From Conchocele bisecta (Eukaryota > Mollusca > Bivalvia > Lucinida > Thyasiridae), in contig CM055275.1 in NCBI GenBank assembly GCA_029237695.1, positions 10,056,899 through 10,120,898 on the forward strand: DNA of 64,000 nt, written 5' to 3'. Shown here one piece after another: positions 1 to 11,220 of the stretch; position 1 is the stretch's first letter; every line of letters begins with the position of its first letter. A program made the position numbers and the translations under genes. The notes under the pieces were generated by a model. That model was given only the letters and a program-made list of their open reading frames with translations, was not told the DNA's origin and did no database searches.

Positions 1-710
1 TTTTTTACTTGCAATTTCAATGTCAAGGTTACCCGGGTTTACTGGCAATGCAATATCAAGGTTACTCGAGTTAACTGGCATTTGCAATGTCAAGGCTACT
101 GCTGAACTGGCCACTGCAGTGTCGAGGATAGTGTGGTTGACAGGTAATTGTGATGTCAAGGTTACAGTCATTAACTAGCAAGTACATGTATACTGTCAAA
201 GCTGCAATGTGGTTAACTGGCAATTGCAATGTCAAGGTTACTGGGGATAACTTCAAATTGCAATGATTACTGGAATTGACTGGCAAATGAAATGTCAAAG
301 TTACCGGTACTGGGGTTGATGGCAATTGCAATCAAGGCGTAACGTTGGATTGCTATGATATCAAGGTTACTGTTAATTGATGGCAATGTCATGTTATTGA
401 GGTTCACTGTGATGGTTTATGTAGGTAACTGGGGTTAATTGGCAATTATAATGTCAAGGTCTGTAGTTTCTGAGTTACTGTAATGCAATGTTGCACAGTT
501 AAGTAATTACATGTACAATGTCAGTGTTTACTCGAGTTGAGTTGCAATTGCAATATCAATATTACTGGGTATGCCTGGAAATGGTAATATCAAGTTTACT
601 GTCTACGAGTGGCAATGTCATGGTTATTGAGATTCAGGGGTGATATCAAGGTCACTGGGGTTACTTGCCAATTATAATGTTATTAGTTACTGGGGCTGAC
701 ATGATCTATT
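1..710. repeat. Degenerate AT-rich minisatellite in a VWA-gene intron
   Basis: Roughly 33-40 bp units built on 'aactggcaattgcaatgtcaa' type text repeat with many substitutions and small indels. The same array appears inverted at about 58,800-59,640, between VWA exon 2 and exon 3, so here it lies in the corresponding intron. Open frames across it come from the repeat and are not genes. Confidence 0.75.
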
Positions 711-802
711 GAAGTGTGATGTATATCACACTATATGAATGCATTAATGAAAGTGATAAAACATATACATAGTATAAATAAATAATTGAACAAATAACAT
801 TA

Positions 803-1046
803 GTGACTGTGACTGGAGAAATGGGGCTTATGGGTTTTGTGACCCATGCAGATCCAGATCAGACTGTACATCCGCACAGTCTTATCAGGATCTGCACTGT
901 TCGCCATTCCATCAATGTAACACCCGTCATACATCTACCAAGCAATATAGATCGCTCTCAGGCTACAGGAGTGTGCTGATTGATTAGGAGTTACGCTGTT
1001 CACAACACCCATAAGCCCCATTTCTCCAGTCACAGCCACATTTAAT
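803..1046. mobile_element. Foldback MITE next to VWA exon 2
   Basis: The two ends are ~40-bp inverted copies of a sequence containing gtgactggagaaatggggct (803-843 forward, about 1,000-1,046 reversed). The interior is palindromic, of the 'gatccagatcag...ctgatcaggatc' kind. The matching copy in the right arm is 58,457-58,700. Fragments of the same family occur near 2,160-2,350, 10,450-10,660, 13,830-13,920, 44,230-44,400, 51,545-51,650 and 57,180-57,330. No transposase is present. Confidence 0.6.
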
Positions 1047-1086
1047 GATAGTGGAATACACAGGTTATGCGGTATATGCCACTCAC

Positions 1087-1205
1087 CATCAGTAACAATA
1101 ATGACAATTTTTGCTGCATTGCTTCTCATTCCATTTGTGGCATTGAAAACATTCACTCTCGTATATTTGATGGCACTGTACGTATTAGTTCCACCACCTG
1201 CATAG
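1087..1205 (-). CDS. VWA domain exon 2 (left-arm gene copy)
   Basis: A 119-bp exon on the minus strand with a tttcag acceptor (exon starts at 1,205) and a gtgagt donor (exon ends at 1,087). It enters in phase 2 and leaves in phase 1, exactly like its right-arm twin at 58,295-58,413. It encodes the middle of a von Willebrand factor A domain. The segment YAGGGTNTYSAI carries the MIDAS threonine, and VIIVTDG carries the MIDAS aspartate before the splice. VWA domains bind ligand through a divalent cation in secreted or cell-surface proteins. Exon 1 lies upstream at 1,891-2,128. Exon 3 would lie just outside the window. The frame is intact, so nothing here shows that this copy is dead. Confidence 0.8.
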
Positions 1206-1674
1206 CTGAAAAGAAAATACATTCTGATGAAGAAAAAACATGCTAAGAATTAACTAATTTTCAATGAAGATATTTTCTTTCATTGTGTTGTATATGAAAA
1301 CTCATAAGTGCAAAATTCACATCAACAACGTTTCCAGACAATCCAAAATTTTGACTTACGAACATTTTAGTTGTACAAAGTTTAGTGAAACGGGCCCCAG
1401 ATGTACAGGCTGATCAGGCTCTACAGTGAATTATGTCTGTGACTAGAGCAATGCTGACAGCTGATCATATGGTCGTGAGTTTCAACCTCACAAGAGGTAA
1501 TGTGTTGAGTCCTTGAGCAAGACACTTTATCCACACTTCTTAAGTCCATCCAGCTGTATATGGTACCGGCTAATTACTGCGAAAACTCGATTGTATTTGA
1601 TTGTATGTACATGTGTATATGAACAAAATATGATACTGTACATCCCCGAAAGGGGGTGTTGCAGTATAAATAGA

Positions 1675-1864
1675 TAGTGAAAGTGAAAAAAGGGTTTAAC
1701 ATCCCAGCCAATGCGAAGGTCATTTAGAGACATATAGAGTCTCATCCGACAGACCATTGGGATGGAAATACTATGAAGGTATGTTTGATACCTAGGTGAG
1801 GTTTGAACCCACAATCTCCAGATTTGAAGTCAGGTATTCTAACCACTAGGCCACAACCCATCCC
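1675..1864 (-). mobile_element. tRNA-derived SINE in VWA intron 1 (left copy)
   Basis: On the minus strand it opens with a tRNA-like head. It has an A-box-like tggcctagtggtta and a B box ggttcaaacct, followed by a core ending in gctgggatgttaaaccc. It is flanked by the 12-bp duplication tctatttatact (1,663-1,674 and 1,865-1,876 on the opposite strand). The same insertion with the same target duplication is present in the right arm, so it was in place before the two arms separated. Confidence 0.8.
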
Positions 1865-1890
1865 TAGTATAAATAGAATAAGAAGAAAAC

Positions 1891-2128
1891 CTGGTTTGAG
1901 AGACGGCTTGTTTGATGGCAGTTTTGTCGAAGTATTGGTTCAGATAGAACTGAAGCTGCGCGTCGCTACTAAACGTGACCAAGCCGATGTGAGTTTCATT
2001 CTTGCTAACTGGGAAACCATCTACTACTTTGTTGACGAACGTTAACATCGTTTGGAAGTTTTGTGATCCCACACTGCCGGATGCGTCGAGAAGAAACACA
2101 ACGTCCACTGGCAGAGTCAGGTTACACT
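1891..2128 (-). CDS. VWA domain exon 1 (left-arm gene copy)
   Basis: A 238-bp exon on the minus strand with a cttgtacag acceptor (start 2,128) and donor gt at 1,890-1,889. It enters in phase 1 and leaves in phase 2. It encodes the N-terminal half of a VWA domain. VDVVFLLDASGSVGS carries the MIDAS DxSxS motif, and HIGLVTFSSDAQ is the next core strand. The right-arm twin (57,400-57,637) differs at one residue I can see (K against H just before NETH), so the two are nearly identical. Intron 1 starts about 15 bp before the SINE. The product is probably a secreted or matrix protein combining VWA with TSP1 and Thr-rich parts. That combination is inferred from neighbouring exons, not from a transcript. 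Confidence 0.85.
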
Positions 2129-2344
2129 CTGTACAAGAAAACACAAAGAAAGGATGTTTATATGTGGCTGCGATTGGAGCAATTGGTAGCATTTGTTCTG
2201 CAACCAGTGTAGATCCAGATCAGCCTGTGCATCCGCACAATCTGATCTGAATCTGCACTGTTCGCCATTCCATCAATGAAACATCCATCATGCTTCTTAC
2301 AAGCAATATAGATTGTTATCAGGCTCCGGGAGTGCGCTATGTGA

Positions 2345-2573
2345 TCCGTAGCCGATTTCATCAAAATTGCTAAGTATACTTATTTAGCTAAGTATACTTT
2401 GAGGGAGTATTCATTTATTTTTTCCAAAATGCACTATTTCATATAGAAATAATGACTGCATATATTTGATGAATAAAAGTATGCAGAATTATCATACATT
2501 TCTCCCTAAAAGTGTACTTAGCACAAGATAAGTATAATTTGCAATTTTGGTAAAATTGGCTACAGAAGCTACA
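2345..2573. mobile_element. MITE with ~24-bp terminal inverted repeats
   Basis: The ends read gtagccgatttcatcaaaat... and ...ttttggtaaaattggctac. Inner subterminal copies of taagtatactta and aagtgtacttagc also lie in opposite orientations. The right-arm twin is 56,960-57,185. A related end reaches the right edge of the window at 63,975-64,000. Non-coding. Confidence 0.6.
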
Positions 2574-3220
2574 CTGGTCACATATGCCCTATTTCTCCAG
2601 GCACAGTCTGTATTGCCTCATTTGCATGTGATAAATTCCATAATCATTTAACAAACATACAATACACATTGAATTTGAAATCAGTGGGTACAATGTTTTT
2701 TAACCAAGAACACCAAATCATCCGAATGTAACAAACACGCACCTGCCTAAAAGTGCAAATTCTTCTAAACTGTACGGCCTCGATAAAAAATCTTCCACCG
2801 TAAGTAATTAATCTTTTATATTCACCTTCGGCTTATACAATGCACAATCCGTTTGCAGAAAATAATATACACATTGCATTTGAAATAAGTGGGTAAAATT
2901 TTCTTTAGACACAAAGCTTATCTGTAGCCGACTTCATCAACTCCCCAAAGTATATTTTGGGGGAGTTGATGAAATAGTCTACTGGAGACCTGCATATATT
3001 TTACGTTTTACGACAAGCAGGGGTCAATAATGTCTCTGCCTCTGCCATTCCCTTCCCTTGTTTCACATAATTGTCACGGCCCGTAATTATAAAATATTCC
3101 GAGCATGCAATTTGTACTTGAAAACGGTCAGTTTGATCGGCTAAGACTGAGCACAGGTCAGACTTCACAAACAAATTCCCAGATTTTGTGCACGAGCACG
3201 CTGAAATAGAAGTTATAACC
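2574..3220. other. Intronic/intergenic stretch without a gene
   Basis: AT-rich sequence shared with 56,330-56,950 in reverse. The only clear structure is a ~65-bp hairpin at 2,922-2,986 (gacttcatcaactcccc ... gggggagttgatgaa), repeated at 56,552-56,612 and 63,559-63,616. The 73-codon open frame here is also open in the right arm but has no recognisable domain or splice context, so I do not call it. Confidence 0.5.
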
Positions 3221-3930
3221 AATTTCTCTGATGTTAAGTTTTGTAAAGATACTAAGTATGTGACCTTGACCTCGAGATCAGCGGGGATTTATCACAGCAT
3301 GATAGTAGAGCCTTAGAGGAATGCATGCATGGAATATTAAGAATTCTCAATGAAAGAAATAGAAGTTATAACATATTTCACTGATGTTAATTTTTGTAAA
3401 GAGACTATGTCACCTTGACCTTGGGATCAGCGGGGGTTGGACGGCCGTAGATTTGGCACAGCATGATGGTAAACCTTAGAGGAATGCATGTGTGAAATAT
3501 TAATAATTTTCCATGAAGAAAATAGAAGTTATAACTTATTTCTCTGATGTTAAGTCTTGTAAAGAGACCAAGTATTTGACCTTGACCTTGGGATCAGCGG
3601 GGGTTTGACGATCGTGGATTTGGCACAGCATGGTAGTAGAGCCTTACAGGAATCCATGTGTGAGATATTAAGCATTTTAGATGAAGGACATAGAAGTTAT
3701 AATATATTTCTTTGATGTTAAGTTTTGCAAAGAGACTAAGTATTTGACCTTGACGTTTGGAACAGCGGGGGGTTGGTCGGTCGTGGATTTGGCACAGCAT
3801 GGTAGTAGCGTCCTACAGGAATGCATGTGTGAAATATTAAGCATTTTGGATGAAGGAAGTAGAAGTCATAACAATATTTCTCTGATGTTAAGTTTTAAGG
3901 GACTAAGTATTTGACCAGAATAGACAAAAT
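3221..3930. repeat. Pearl-like tandem core repeats, type B
   Basis: About four copies of a ~165-bp unit containing ttaagttttgtaaagagact, aagtatttgaccttgacctt and tttggcacagcatg. The same units occur reversed at 53,800-54,480 and again at 61,055-61,540. In the last place they follow a (GTCC)n microsatellite. Non-coding. Confidence 0.7.
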
Positions 3931-4735
3931 CAAATTCCGATATAAGCTACATTGTAATATGAGGTGGGTAAGGTAATATTACGTTTTCGTCATTACAACA
4001 GTATTTAAACGATTTACAGTAGTACTGAATTATGATTTATCATTCCAAATCCCATCCACTAATAACATAACTATTAGGAGACGATAGTTCCATGTCACGT
4101 GTATAAAATATTTGAAAACCTTCTAAAATATATGATTGTTGGAACTATTTTTGGCGGCCATTTTAAAATGGTAGTCATTTTTGAAACACGTAACTCGTAT
4201 AATTATTCAATTATTCAATTATGGAACGTGTTAAATGTTTTGAGAGAAAAAAATACTTATATTATTATACGTGAATCAACTATTTGAAAATCGACTGAAA
4301 TACATGATTTTCAGAGCTATTTTTGCGGCCAAAAACATGTAACTCGTATTGATAGCATAATTATTCAATTATGAAACATTTTAAATGTTGTGAGAGAAAA
4401 CAAACACTTACATTTTTATAGTGCGTGTCACGTGCATCAAATATTTGAAAACATACTAAAATATATGATTTTCAGAGCTATTTTGGCGGCCATTTTAAAA
4501 TGTTAGCCCTTTTTCAAACATGTATCTGGTATTGATAGTACAGTTATTCATTTATATAACATGTTAAATATTGTTGGAGGAAAAAATACTTATTAATATT
4601 ATTCAAGCAAATTAATTCCATGCACTTACCGTACAATACAGGCATGTAATATTATCGGCAGCCATCTTTAACAAGAGCTGTAGGAGAACAGCAAAGCTCG
4701 AATACAAGGGTTGTCGATGTACACATAGCTTGACA
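3931..4735. other. Dispersed AT-rich repeat, no gene
   Basis: Two to three diverged copies of a unit with 'ggcggccattttaaaatg' and 'aaaatatatgatttt' follow one another from about 4,100 to 4,560. Part of it is shared reversed with 53,530-53,790. No coding signal. Confidence 0.5.
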
Positions 4736-5820
4736 AACAAGGTGGCCGCGGCCTGCATAGAAACCTTAATCAAGGTTGACTAAAAACCTTAACCAAGGGA
4801 AATTAAGTAAGCAATTCAAGGTTAAATGTAGGTCAATGTCAGATATAGGTCAGGAGTTATTGACGTACATGACTAGGAGATGAAGTTTTCCAAGTATGGT
4901 TGATTTAGGCCAAGGAGTATTCCATATGCAAGTTTGACTAAAAACCTTAACCAAGAGGAAATAACTAAGTAATCCAAGGATAAAAGTAGGTCAAGCTCAA
5001 ATATAGGTCAGGGATTATTGATGTACATCATTAGGAGATGAAATTGTCCAAGTATGGTTGCTGTAGGGCCAGGAGTATTCCATATACAAGCTTGACTATA
5101 AACATAAAACCAAGTTTGAGTACAAACGTTGACCAAGGGGAAATAAGTAAGTAATTCAAGGTTAAATGTAGGTGAAGGTAAAATATAGGTCAGGGGTTAT
5201 TGATGTACATCCCTATGATAAAAGGTTGTCCAAGTATGGTGTCTGTATGCACACTAGTATTCCATGTGCAAGCTTGACTAAAAACCCTAACCAAGGTTGC
5301 CTAAAAACCTTAACCAAGGGGAATTAACTAAGTAATTCAAGATTAAATGTAGATCAAGGTCAAATGTAGGTCAGGGGTTGTTGATGTACTTCACTAGGAG
5401 ATGAAGTTGTCCAAGTATGGTTGGTGTAGGGCCAGGAGTATTCCATCTACAAGCTTGACTAAAAACATTAACCAAGGGGAATTAACTATGTAATTCGAGA
5501 GGAAATGTAGGTCAAGGTCGAATATAGATCAGGTGTTATTGATGGACATCCCTATGAGAAAAGGTTGTCCAAGTATGGTGTCTGTATGCACAATAGTATT
5601 CCATGTACAAGCTTGACTATAAACCTTAACCAAGGTTGACTAAAAACCTTAACCAAGGGGAATTAACTAAGTCATTCAAGAGGAAATGTAGGTCAAGTTC
5701 AAATATAGATCAGGGTTATTGATGTACATCACTAGGAGATCAAGTTGTCCAAGTATGGTGGGTGTAGCGCCAGGAGTATTCCATATACAAGCTTGACTAA
5801 AAACCTTAACCAAGGCGTGA
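4736..5820. repeat. Pearl-like tandem core repeats, type C
   Basis: Several ~185-bp units contain gcttgactaaaaaccttaac, caaggggaattaactaag, ggtcaaggtcaaatataggt and gttgtccaagtatggt. The reversed counterpart in the right arm is 48,930-49,622 plus 52,958-53,530, split by the hAT insertion. Positions 5,250-5,257 (cacactag) mark the unoccupied counterpart of that insertion site. Confidence 0.7.
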
Positions 5821-6640
5821 CGGTGACGCCAATGCCGACGCCGACGCCGGTGTGACTATGGACTACATAAGCTCTAACTGTTCTTCGAATAGTCGAGCTA
5901 AAAATGGCCGCCATTTCAGTCACGTGACGAATCTGGAATGTCCATATAGCTAATATCCTTTAATATGGTTTGATCTATGACTGTAGCAAATTTCATGCTT
6001 GTATCACAAAATGCACAATTCAGATTAAAATCACGACCTATCGATTCCGCTATCAGAAGAGGTCTCTGATATAAATAACAGATTGTACTTATTGAGTGGG
6101 CATGTACCTTTAAATAATTGGTAATGCAACTAGCAAGAGCTAGCTGACAGGTGGGTGGACTGTAAATAGGCTAACTACACATGCGCCTATTTACCGCCAC
6201 AAATATCAAAGTCAAGATTCAGTATCGTTATTGAGAATATATAACATATATGTACTAATTTTGTTTGTATATTATTTGAAATTACGGCATAATTTCTCTT
6301 TATTTTACTAGAATAATAGTTGCATACAGCTTTAAAATGGCTGCCAATATGGCCGCCATGAAATAAAGAAGTGCATTTTTCATATATTTTTCATATATAA
6401 TGTCACCACCTGGCAATAAATATATTTACGTTCAGTTTGAAATGAAGACACTTTAAATGAATTTACTGAATCACTTTATACAATTTAATTCGAGATTATA
6501 TTCAAAATGGCCGCCAAGTAACAAATGATTTTATATAAGGAACTCGTGAAATTACAAGAATAATAGACAGTGAATATAATTGGAATACAGTTTTGTTGTT
6601 TTCAATTATAGTATTTCAGTACATTACAAGTCACAGTGAT
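5821..6640. other. Non-coding MITE-rich stretch
   Basis: Contains a MITE-like end with cattgagtgggcatgtaccttta-type text near 6,090-6,115 (end of a TTAA element) and copies of atggccgccat text. Shared reversed with 48,100-48,930. I see no exon. Confidence 0.45.
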
Positions 6641-6689
6641 GTATATACCATTCAATTACGGAACTAGAAATGCGGCCTATCGGCACACG

Positions 6690-7955
6690 AATACCCCCGC
6701 TGGCAGCCAAAGAAAACGAGGCATTTTTTATTATAAGCCATTTACCCGAGCGTTAAGGTTTCGAACGCACCAAGTCTGTGAGCTTGACCCTGGGCTTAGT
6801 GGGTGCGGGACGAATGTGGATTTGTCATAGGGCGGTAGTGGACCATGGAGCAATGCGTGTGTGAAATGTGAAACAGATCCAAGCAAGGAAACATAAATTA
6901 TAAGCCATTTACCCGAGCGTTAATGTTTCGAACGCACCAAATCTGTGACCATGACCCTGGGCTTAGTGGGGGCGGGACGAATGTGGATTTGACACAGGGC
7001 GATAGAGGACCATAGGAGCAATGCGTGTGTGAAATGTGAAGCAGATCCGAGCAAGGAAACATAACTTATAATCCATTTACCCGAGCGTTAAGGTTTCAAA
7101 CGCACAAATACTGTGACGTTGACCCTGGGCTTAGTTGGGGCGGAACGGATGTGAATTTGTCACAGGGCGGTAGAGGACCATTGGAGCAATGCGTTTGTTA
7201 AAAGTGAAGGAGATCTGAGCCAGTGAACATAAATTATAAGCCATTTACCCGAGCGTTAAAGTTTCGAACACACCAACACTGTGACATTGACGCTGGGCTT
7301 AGTAGGGGCGGGACGAATGTGGATTTGACACAGGGCGGTAGAGGACCATTGGAGCAATGCGTGTGTGAAATGTGAAGCAGATCAGAGCAAGGAAACAAAA
7401 ATGATAAGCCATTTACCCGAGCATTAATGTTTCAAACGCACCAAGTCTGTGACCTTGACCCTGGGCTTAGCGTTGTGGGAAGAATGTAGATTTGTCACAG
7501 GGCGGTAGAGGACCATTGGAGCACTGCGTGTGTGAAATGTGAAGCAGATCCGAGCAAGGAAACATAAATTGTTTGCCAATTACCCGAGCGTTAAGGTTTC
7601 GAACGCACCAAGTCTGTGACCTTGACCCTGGGCTTAGATAGGGAGGAACGAATGTGGATTTGTCACTGTGCGGTAGAGGACCATTGGAGAAATGTGTGTG
7701 TGAAATGTGAAGCAGATCTGAGCAAGGAAACATAAATTATAAGCCATTTACCCGAGCATTATGGTTTCAGACGCACCAAGTCTGTGACCTTAACCCTGGG
7801 CTTAGCGGGGGAGGGACGAATGTGGATTCGTCACAGAGCAGCCATTTACCCGAGCGTTAAGGTTTCGGGACGTACGTACGTACGTACGTACGTACGTACG
7901 TACGTACGTACGGACGCCGGTAAAACTATATGCGCCCCTCACCATTCGGTGGCGG
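6690..7955. mobile_element. Pearl-like element: type A core repeats plus (ACGT)n
   Basis: About seven copies of a 167-168 bp core (acccgagcgttaaggtttcg recurs at 6,744, 6,911, 7,079, 7,247, 7,414, 7,582 and 7,749) are followed by an (ACGT)n microsatellite at 7,870-7,911 and a unique end with gcgcccctcaccattcggtg. A microsatellite joined to ~160-bp tandem cores is the published layout of bivalve pearl/Helentron-associated elements. That assignment is by architecture only. The reversed counterpart is 47,060-48,060. Confidence 0.7.
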
Positions 7956-8059
7956 GGACATAATAAAACCATGGGCTGTTTCGTTTTCTGCAGTATGAAC
8001 AACAACTCTGATCAGACGGGTCGTGATATCAGCTCAATGTCAATGTGTACTTATCAACT

Positions 8060-8242
8060 GGGACCCGTTTCAATAAACTTCGTAAGGCGAAAATGTACGT
8101 AAGTGCAAATTTAGGATCGTCTGGAAATTTCAATTGATGGATTGAGCATAGACTGCCAATAATTATTTACAAGAAAATGTGAAATTGACAGACAAAACTT
8201 ACGAAAATTTTAGTCATACGACATTTAGTGAAACGCCCCCTG
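8060..8242. mobile_element. Short MITE with ~45-bp terminal inverted repeats
   Basis: The left end is ggacccgtttcaataaactt...aaaatgtacgtaagt. The right end is acttacgaaaattttagtca...tagtgaaacgccccc. The family also occurs at 10,759-10,935, 37,975-38,167, 39,830-40,015 and 43,915-44,107. Half copies occur at 1,330-1,400 and 58,105-58,160. Confidence 0.7.
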
Positions 8243-8541
8243 GTCACTCGCACTAAAATCGGACAAAGTTGTTACAGGTATTTGCTCGTAACGGGATATG
8301 GGTTCACGTGGTACCGAACGTTTCCGAACATGATTTGACGTGATGTAATCTATGACATCATTTGTACAGCATATGTTCTTTAAAATCTTCACATCAAACT
8401 GAAGAATTTCACTTGACGTCACAGCGTTCGGAAACCACGTGATTCCACACCCTGATAAACCAAGCTAAGCATATACCCAATGGTTGATGGTCAATCATAA
8501 AGTGATGAATTGCTTTTACAGACATGATACCATGACATTAC

Positions 8542-8751
8542 CTGCTGCTCCTGGTGTCCGGCTAGTAGTGACTGTGGCATTTGGATCTTTTGTGGTAGGA
8601 CCTTTTGTGGTAGTAACTGTATTATCCGGAGCTTGTGCAGTTGTAGTCGTTGTTGTTATTTCGGCAGTTGTTGTATTTGTGGTTGGTTCGGTAACTATGG
8701 TAGTTGTCGTTGGTTCGGTAACCGCGGTAGTAGTCGCAGTTGTGGTTGTCG
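8542..8751 (-). CDS. Thr-rich linker exon (left arm, outer copy)
   Basis: A 210-bp exon on the minus strand: acceptor tgtttcag before 8,751, donor gtaatg after 8,542, phase 1 at both ends. It encodes about 69 residues dominated by Thr with Pro, Ala and Val, including two VTEPTTT-type repeats. This is a mucin-like, probably O-glycosylated spacer. Identical length, splice sites and phase are kept in all five complete copies in the window, which argues for use as an exon. The opposite-strand reading gives a Val-rich frame that is only a shadow. A TTAA-flanked MITE begins about 45 bp upstream of the acceptor. Confidence 0.65.
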
Positions 8752-8795
8752 CTGAAACAGATGAGTCACAATAAGCAGAAGCCGGGTTGAGTCCT

Positions 8796-9287
8796 TTAAA
8801 GGCACATGCCCACTCAGTAGGTACACAATGTACTTTATAGGAATTAAATAAGACTATAAGTGTGTCACTATTCCACCAGGCCTAAAATTTACACATGCCC
8901 GCTATAAACATTATAATCATTTAGTAATATTTATTTTACTGATAATGACTCGTTGTGGTATCAGCCATTTGCACATGCAGATGAGACATTATATTTGTAA
9001 TTAGTTGTACTAATTAAATGTCTTATCTGAAAAATAAATAATTTCAACAGATTATAATGTATGAGCACTGCACATCAAAACTTAATTACAGAGAAATAAT
9101 AGTAATGAAACACGATTATCGCCCCTTATATCAGTGTGGAAATTTGCGTCTGGAATAAAATGAATAATAATGTTAATCAATACGTGGGTTAATGGTGAAT
9201 GAATGTTTATTTTGCGTGAAAATGTCTCAGAAGATGACACAAATATATAGAACAGTTTGTGCTTACTGAGTGGGAATGTACGTTTGA
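8796..9287. mobile_element. TTAA-flanked MITE (left arm)
   Basis: Terminal inverted repeats read aaggcacatgcccactcagt at the left and cttactgagtgggaatgtac at the right. The left side abuts TTAA and the right flank is decayed (ttga). It is the same family as 16,294-16,797 and matches 45,563-46,084 in reverse. No transposase inside. Confidence 0.65.
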
Positions 9288-9983
9288 ACAGTTAGTACTG
9301 CAAATAGCAAGAGCCAGCTGACAGGTGGGTGGACGCTAAATAGGCACATGTGTTGTTATATACCAAGTTGTTCGTCTTGGTCTCTAGATCACAGATCCGC
9401 GTAATGCCATTGCGGCATCTGCAGAACGAAGTCGTTATTCGAAGTGACGCCTAAGGAGGCCGTCACAAATATCAAGGTCACATTCAGTATCGTTATTGAG
9501 AATATATAACATATATGTACTGAATTTTGTTTGAATATTATTTAGAATGCATTACAACATAATTACTGTTAATATTACTAGAATAATAGTAGCATACAGC
9601 TTGAAAATGGCTGCCAATATGGCCGCCATGAAACAAAGAATTGCCTTTTCATGTGCATTTTTCATATATTATTCATACTTTTTTTATGTCACAACCTGGC
9701 AATAAATATATTTAAGTTCAGTTTGAAATGAATATACTTTAGATTAATTTTCTGAATCACTTAATGCAACTTAATTCGAGATAATATTCAAAATGACCGC
9801 CAAACAGCAGATGATTTATATAAGGAACTCTTGAAACTACAAGAATAATAGACAGTGAATATAACTAGAATACAGTTTTGTTGTTTCAGTATATTTGTCT
9901 ACTTTCAGTATATTACAAGTCAGTGATGTTATACCATTCAATTAAGGAATAAAACCACGGGATGTTGCGTTTTTTGTAGTATT

Positions 9984-10058
9984 AACAACAGTTGGTCTGT
10001 TTAAAGTGCGCTGAGTCCGAAGGACTAATCGCAAACTTTAAACAGACCAACTGTTGTT
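9984..10058. mobile_element. Foldback element with perfect 23-bp stem
   Basis: aacaacagttggtctgtttaa... (9,984-10,006) is exactly reversed at 10,036-10,058. The loop contains a second small palindrome, agtccgaaggact. Imperfect complementarity extends outwards to ataaaaccatg on both sides, giving arms of nearly 60 bp. Copies lie at 38,868-38,941 and 44,789-44,865. Confidence 0.65.
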
Positions 10059-10758
10059 CATAATACAGTAACTGCTCATGGTTTTATTTCTTATATTTAC
10101 AATGCATTTTTGGATAGTTTCAAAGATGTAAATATCCGTATATGGTGTAAAAGTTACGAATCTTATTGTTTTACGTCGTTTTATCGCAATTCATGGAACA
10201 GCGGCGTTGCTGGTCAATAGCGTGACGTTATTGACAACAACGATGAACGTCAAGCAATCTAATGTCGTCAAACAAACTTTAACGAATCAACAACGTCGCG
10301 CGAATTCACGTGGGGCTAATGTAATGTATTGGGATATGAGCGCAATACGTTGAATGGGCGTTTCCATTATGAATTCAAGGACAGTGCAAATATTATGGTA
10401 TATTTTGTTCTGAATATATACGCGGACCGAAATGCAAAAGCCGGCTATTTGTTACATTAAGCACATAGCCATGCATATATGTGTGTATGTTTTACAGTTT
10501 GACAGTTTGACAGGATGTGCACTGTTCGTCATTCCATCAATGAAGCAAGTTTGAAGCATATAGCTAGCAATATAGAATGTTATCGTGCTACAGGAGTGTG
10601 CTATTTGACGAGGAGCTACACAGGTCACGAAATCACACAAACAGGAACATGATAATGACACACTAGAATCGTTAGTGATTGAATGGCATACAGCGTCTAA
10701 CTCCGATCAGAGGATATCAGGTCAGTGTCAACTCCATCATAAGATGTGCTTATCAGAT

Positions 10759-10935
10759 GGGGCCCGTTTCACTAAACTTCATAAGACTAAAATGTCCGTA
10801 AGTTCAAATTCACGATCGTCTAGAAACATGAATTGATGGATTTACATCTATTTAGCATAGACTGTCAGCAATTGTTTACAAGAAAATGTGCTTACGAACA
10901 TTTTAGTCATACGACATTCAGTGAAACGCCCCCTG
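10759..10935. mobile_element. Short MITE with ~45-bp terminal inverted repeats
   Basis: Starts ggggcccgtttcactaaact and ends tcagtgaaacgccccctgg. Same family and same position relative to a Thr-rich exon as 8,060-8,242 and 43,915-44,107. Confidence 0.65.
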
Positions 10936-11220
10936 GTCACTCACACTAAAATAGGACAAAGTTGTTACAGTTATTTGCTTGTAACGGGGTATGGGTTCAC
11001 TTGGTACCAAACGTTTCCGAACATGATTTGACGTGATGTAATCTTTGACATCATTTGTACAGTATATTTTCTTTAAAATATTCACAACGAACGTCACCGA
11101 TTTCAGAAACCATGTGATTCCACCCCAGATAAACCTAGCTAATCATTTACGCCAATTGATGGTTGATGGTCAACCATAAAATGATAAATTAATTTTACAG
11201 ACATGATACCATGACATTAC

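Noticed and set aside
1527..1814. 95-codon ORF in the VWA intron (and its twin at 57,714-57,989)
   Set aside because: It lies across the SINE and intron text; its frame is open by chance in both copies.
3221..7955. CRISPR-like array, because of regularly spaced repeats
   Set aside because: Units of ~165-190 bp are repeated along their whole length, with no short repeat/unique spacer pattern, and the DNA is clearly eukaryotic.
8484..8774. Val/Gly-rich ORFs opposite the Thr-rich exons (also 11,211-11,453, 39,295-39,585, 43,408-43,650 and 46,041-46,397)
   Set aside because: Antisense shadows of ACN codons. The splice sites and phase 1 pattern exist only on the Thr-coding strand.
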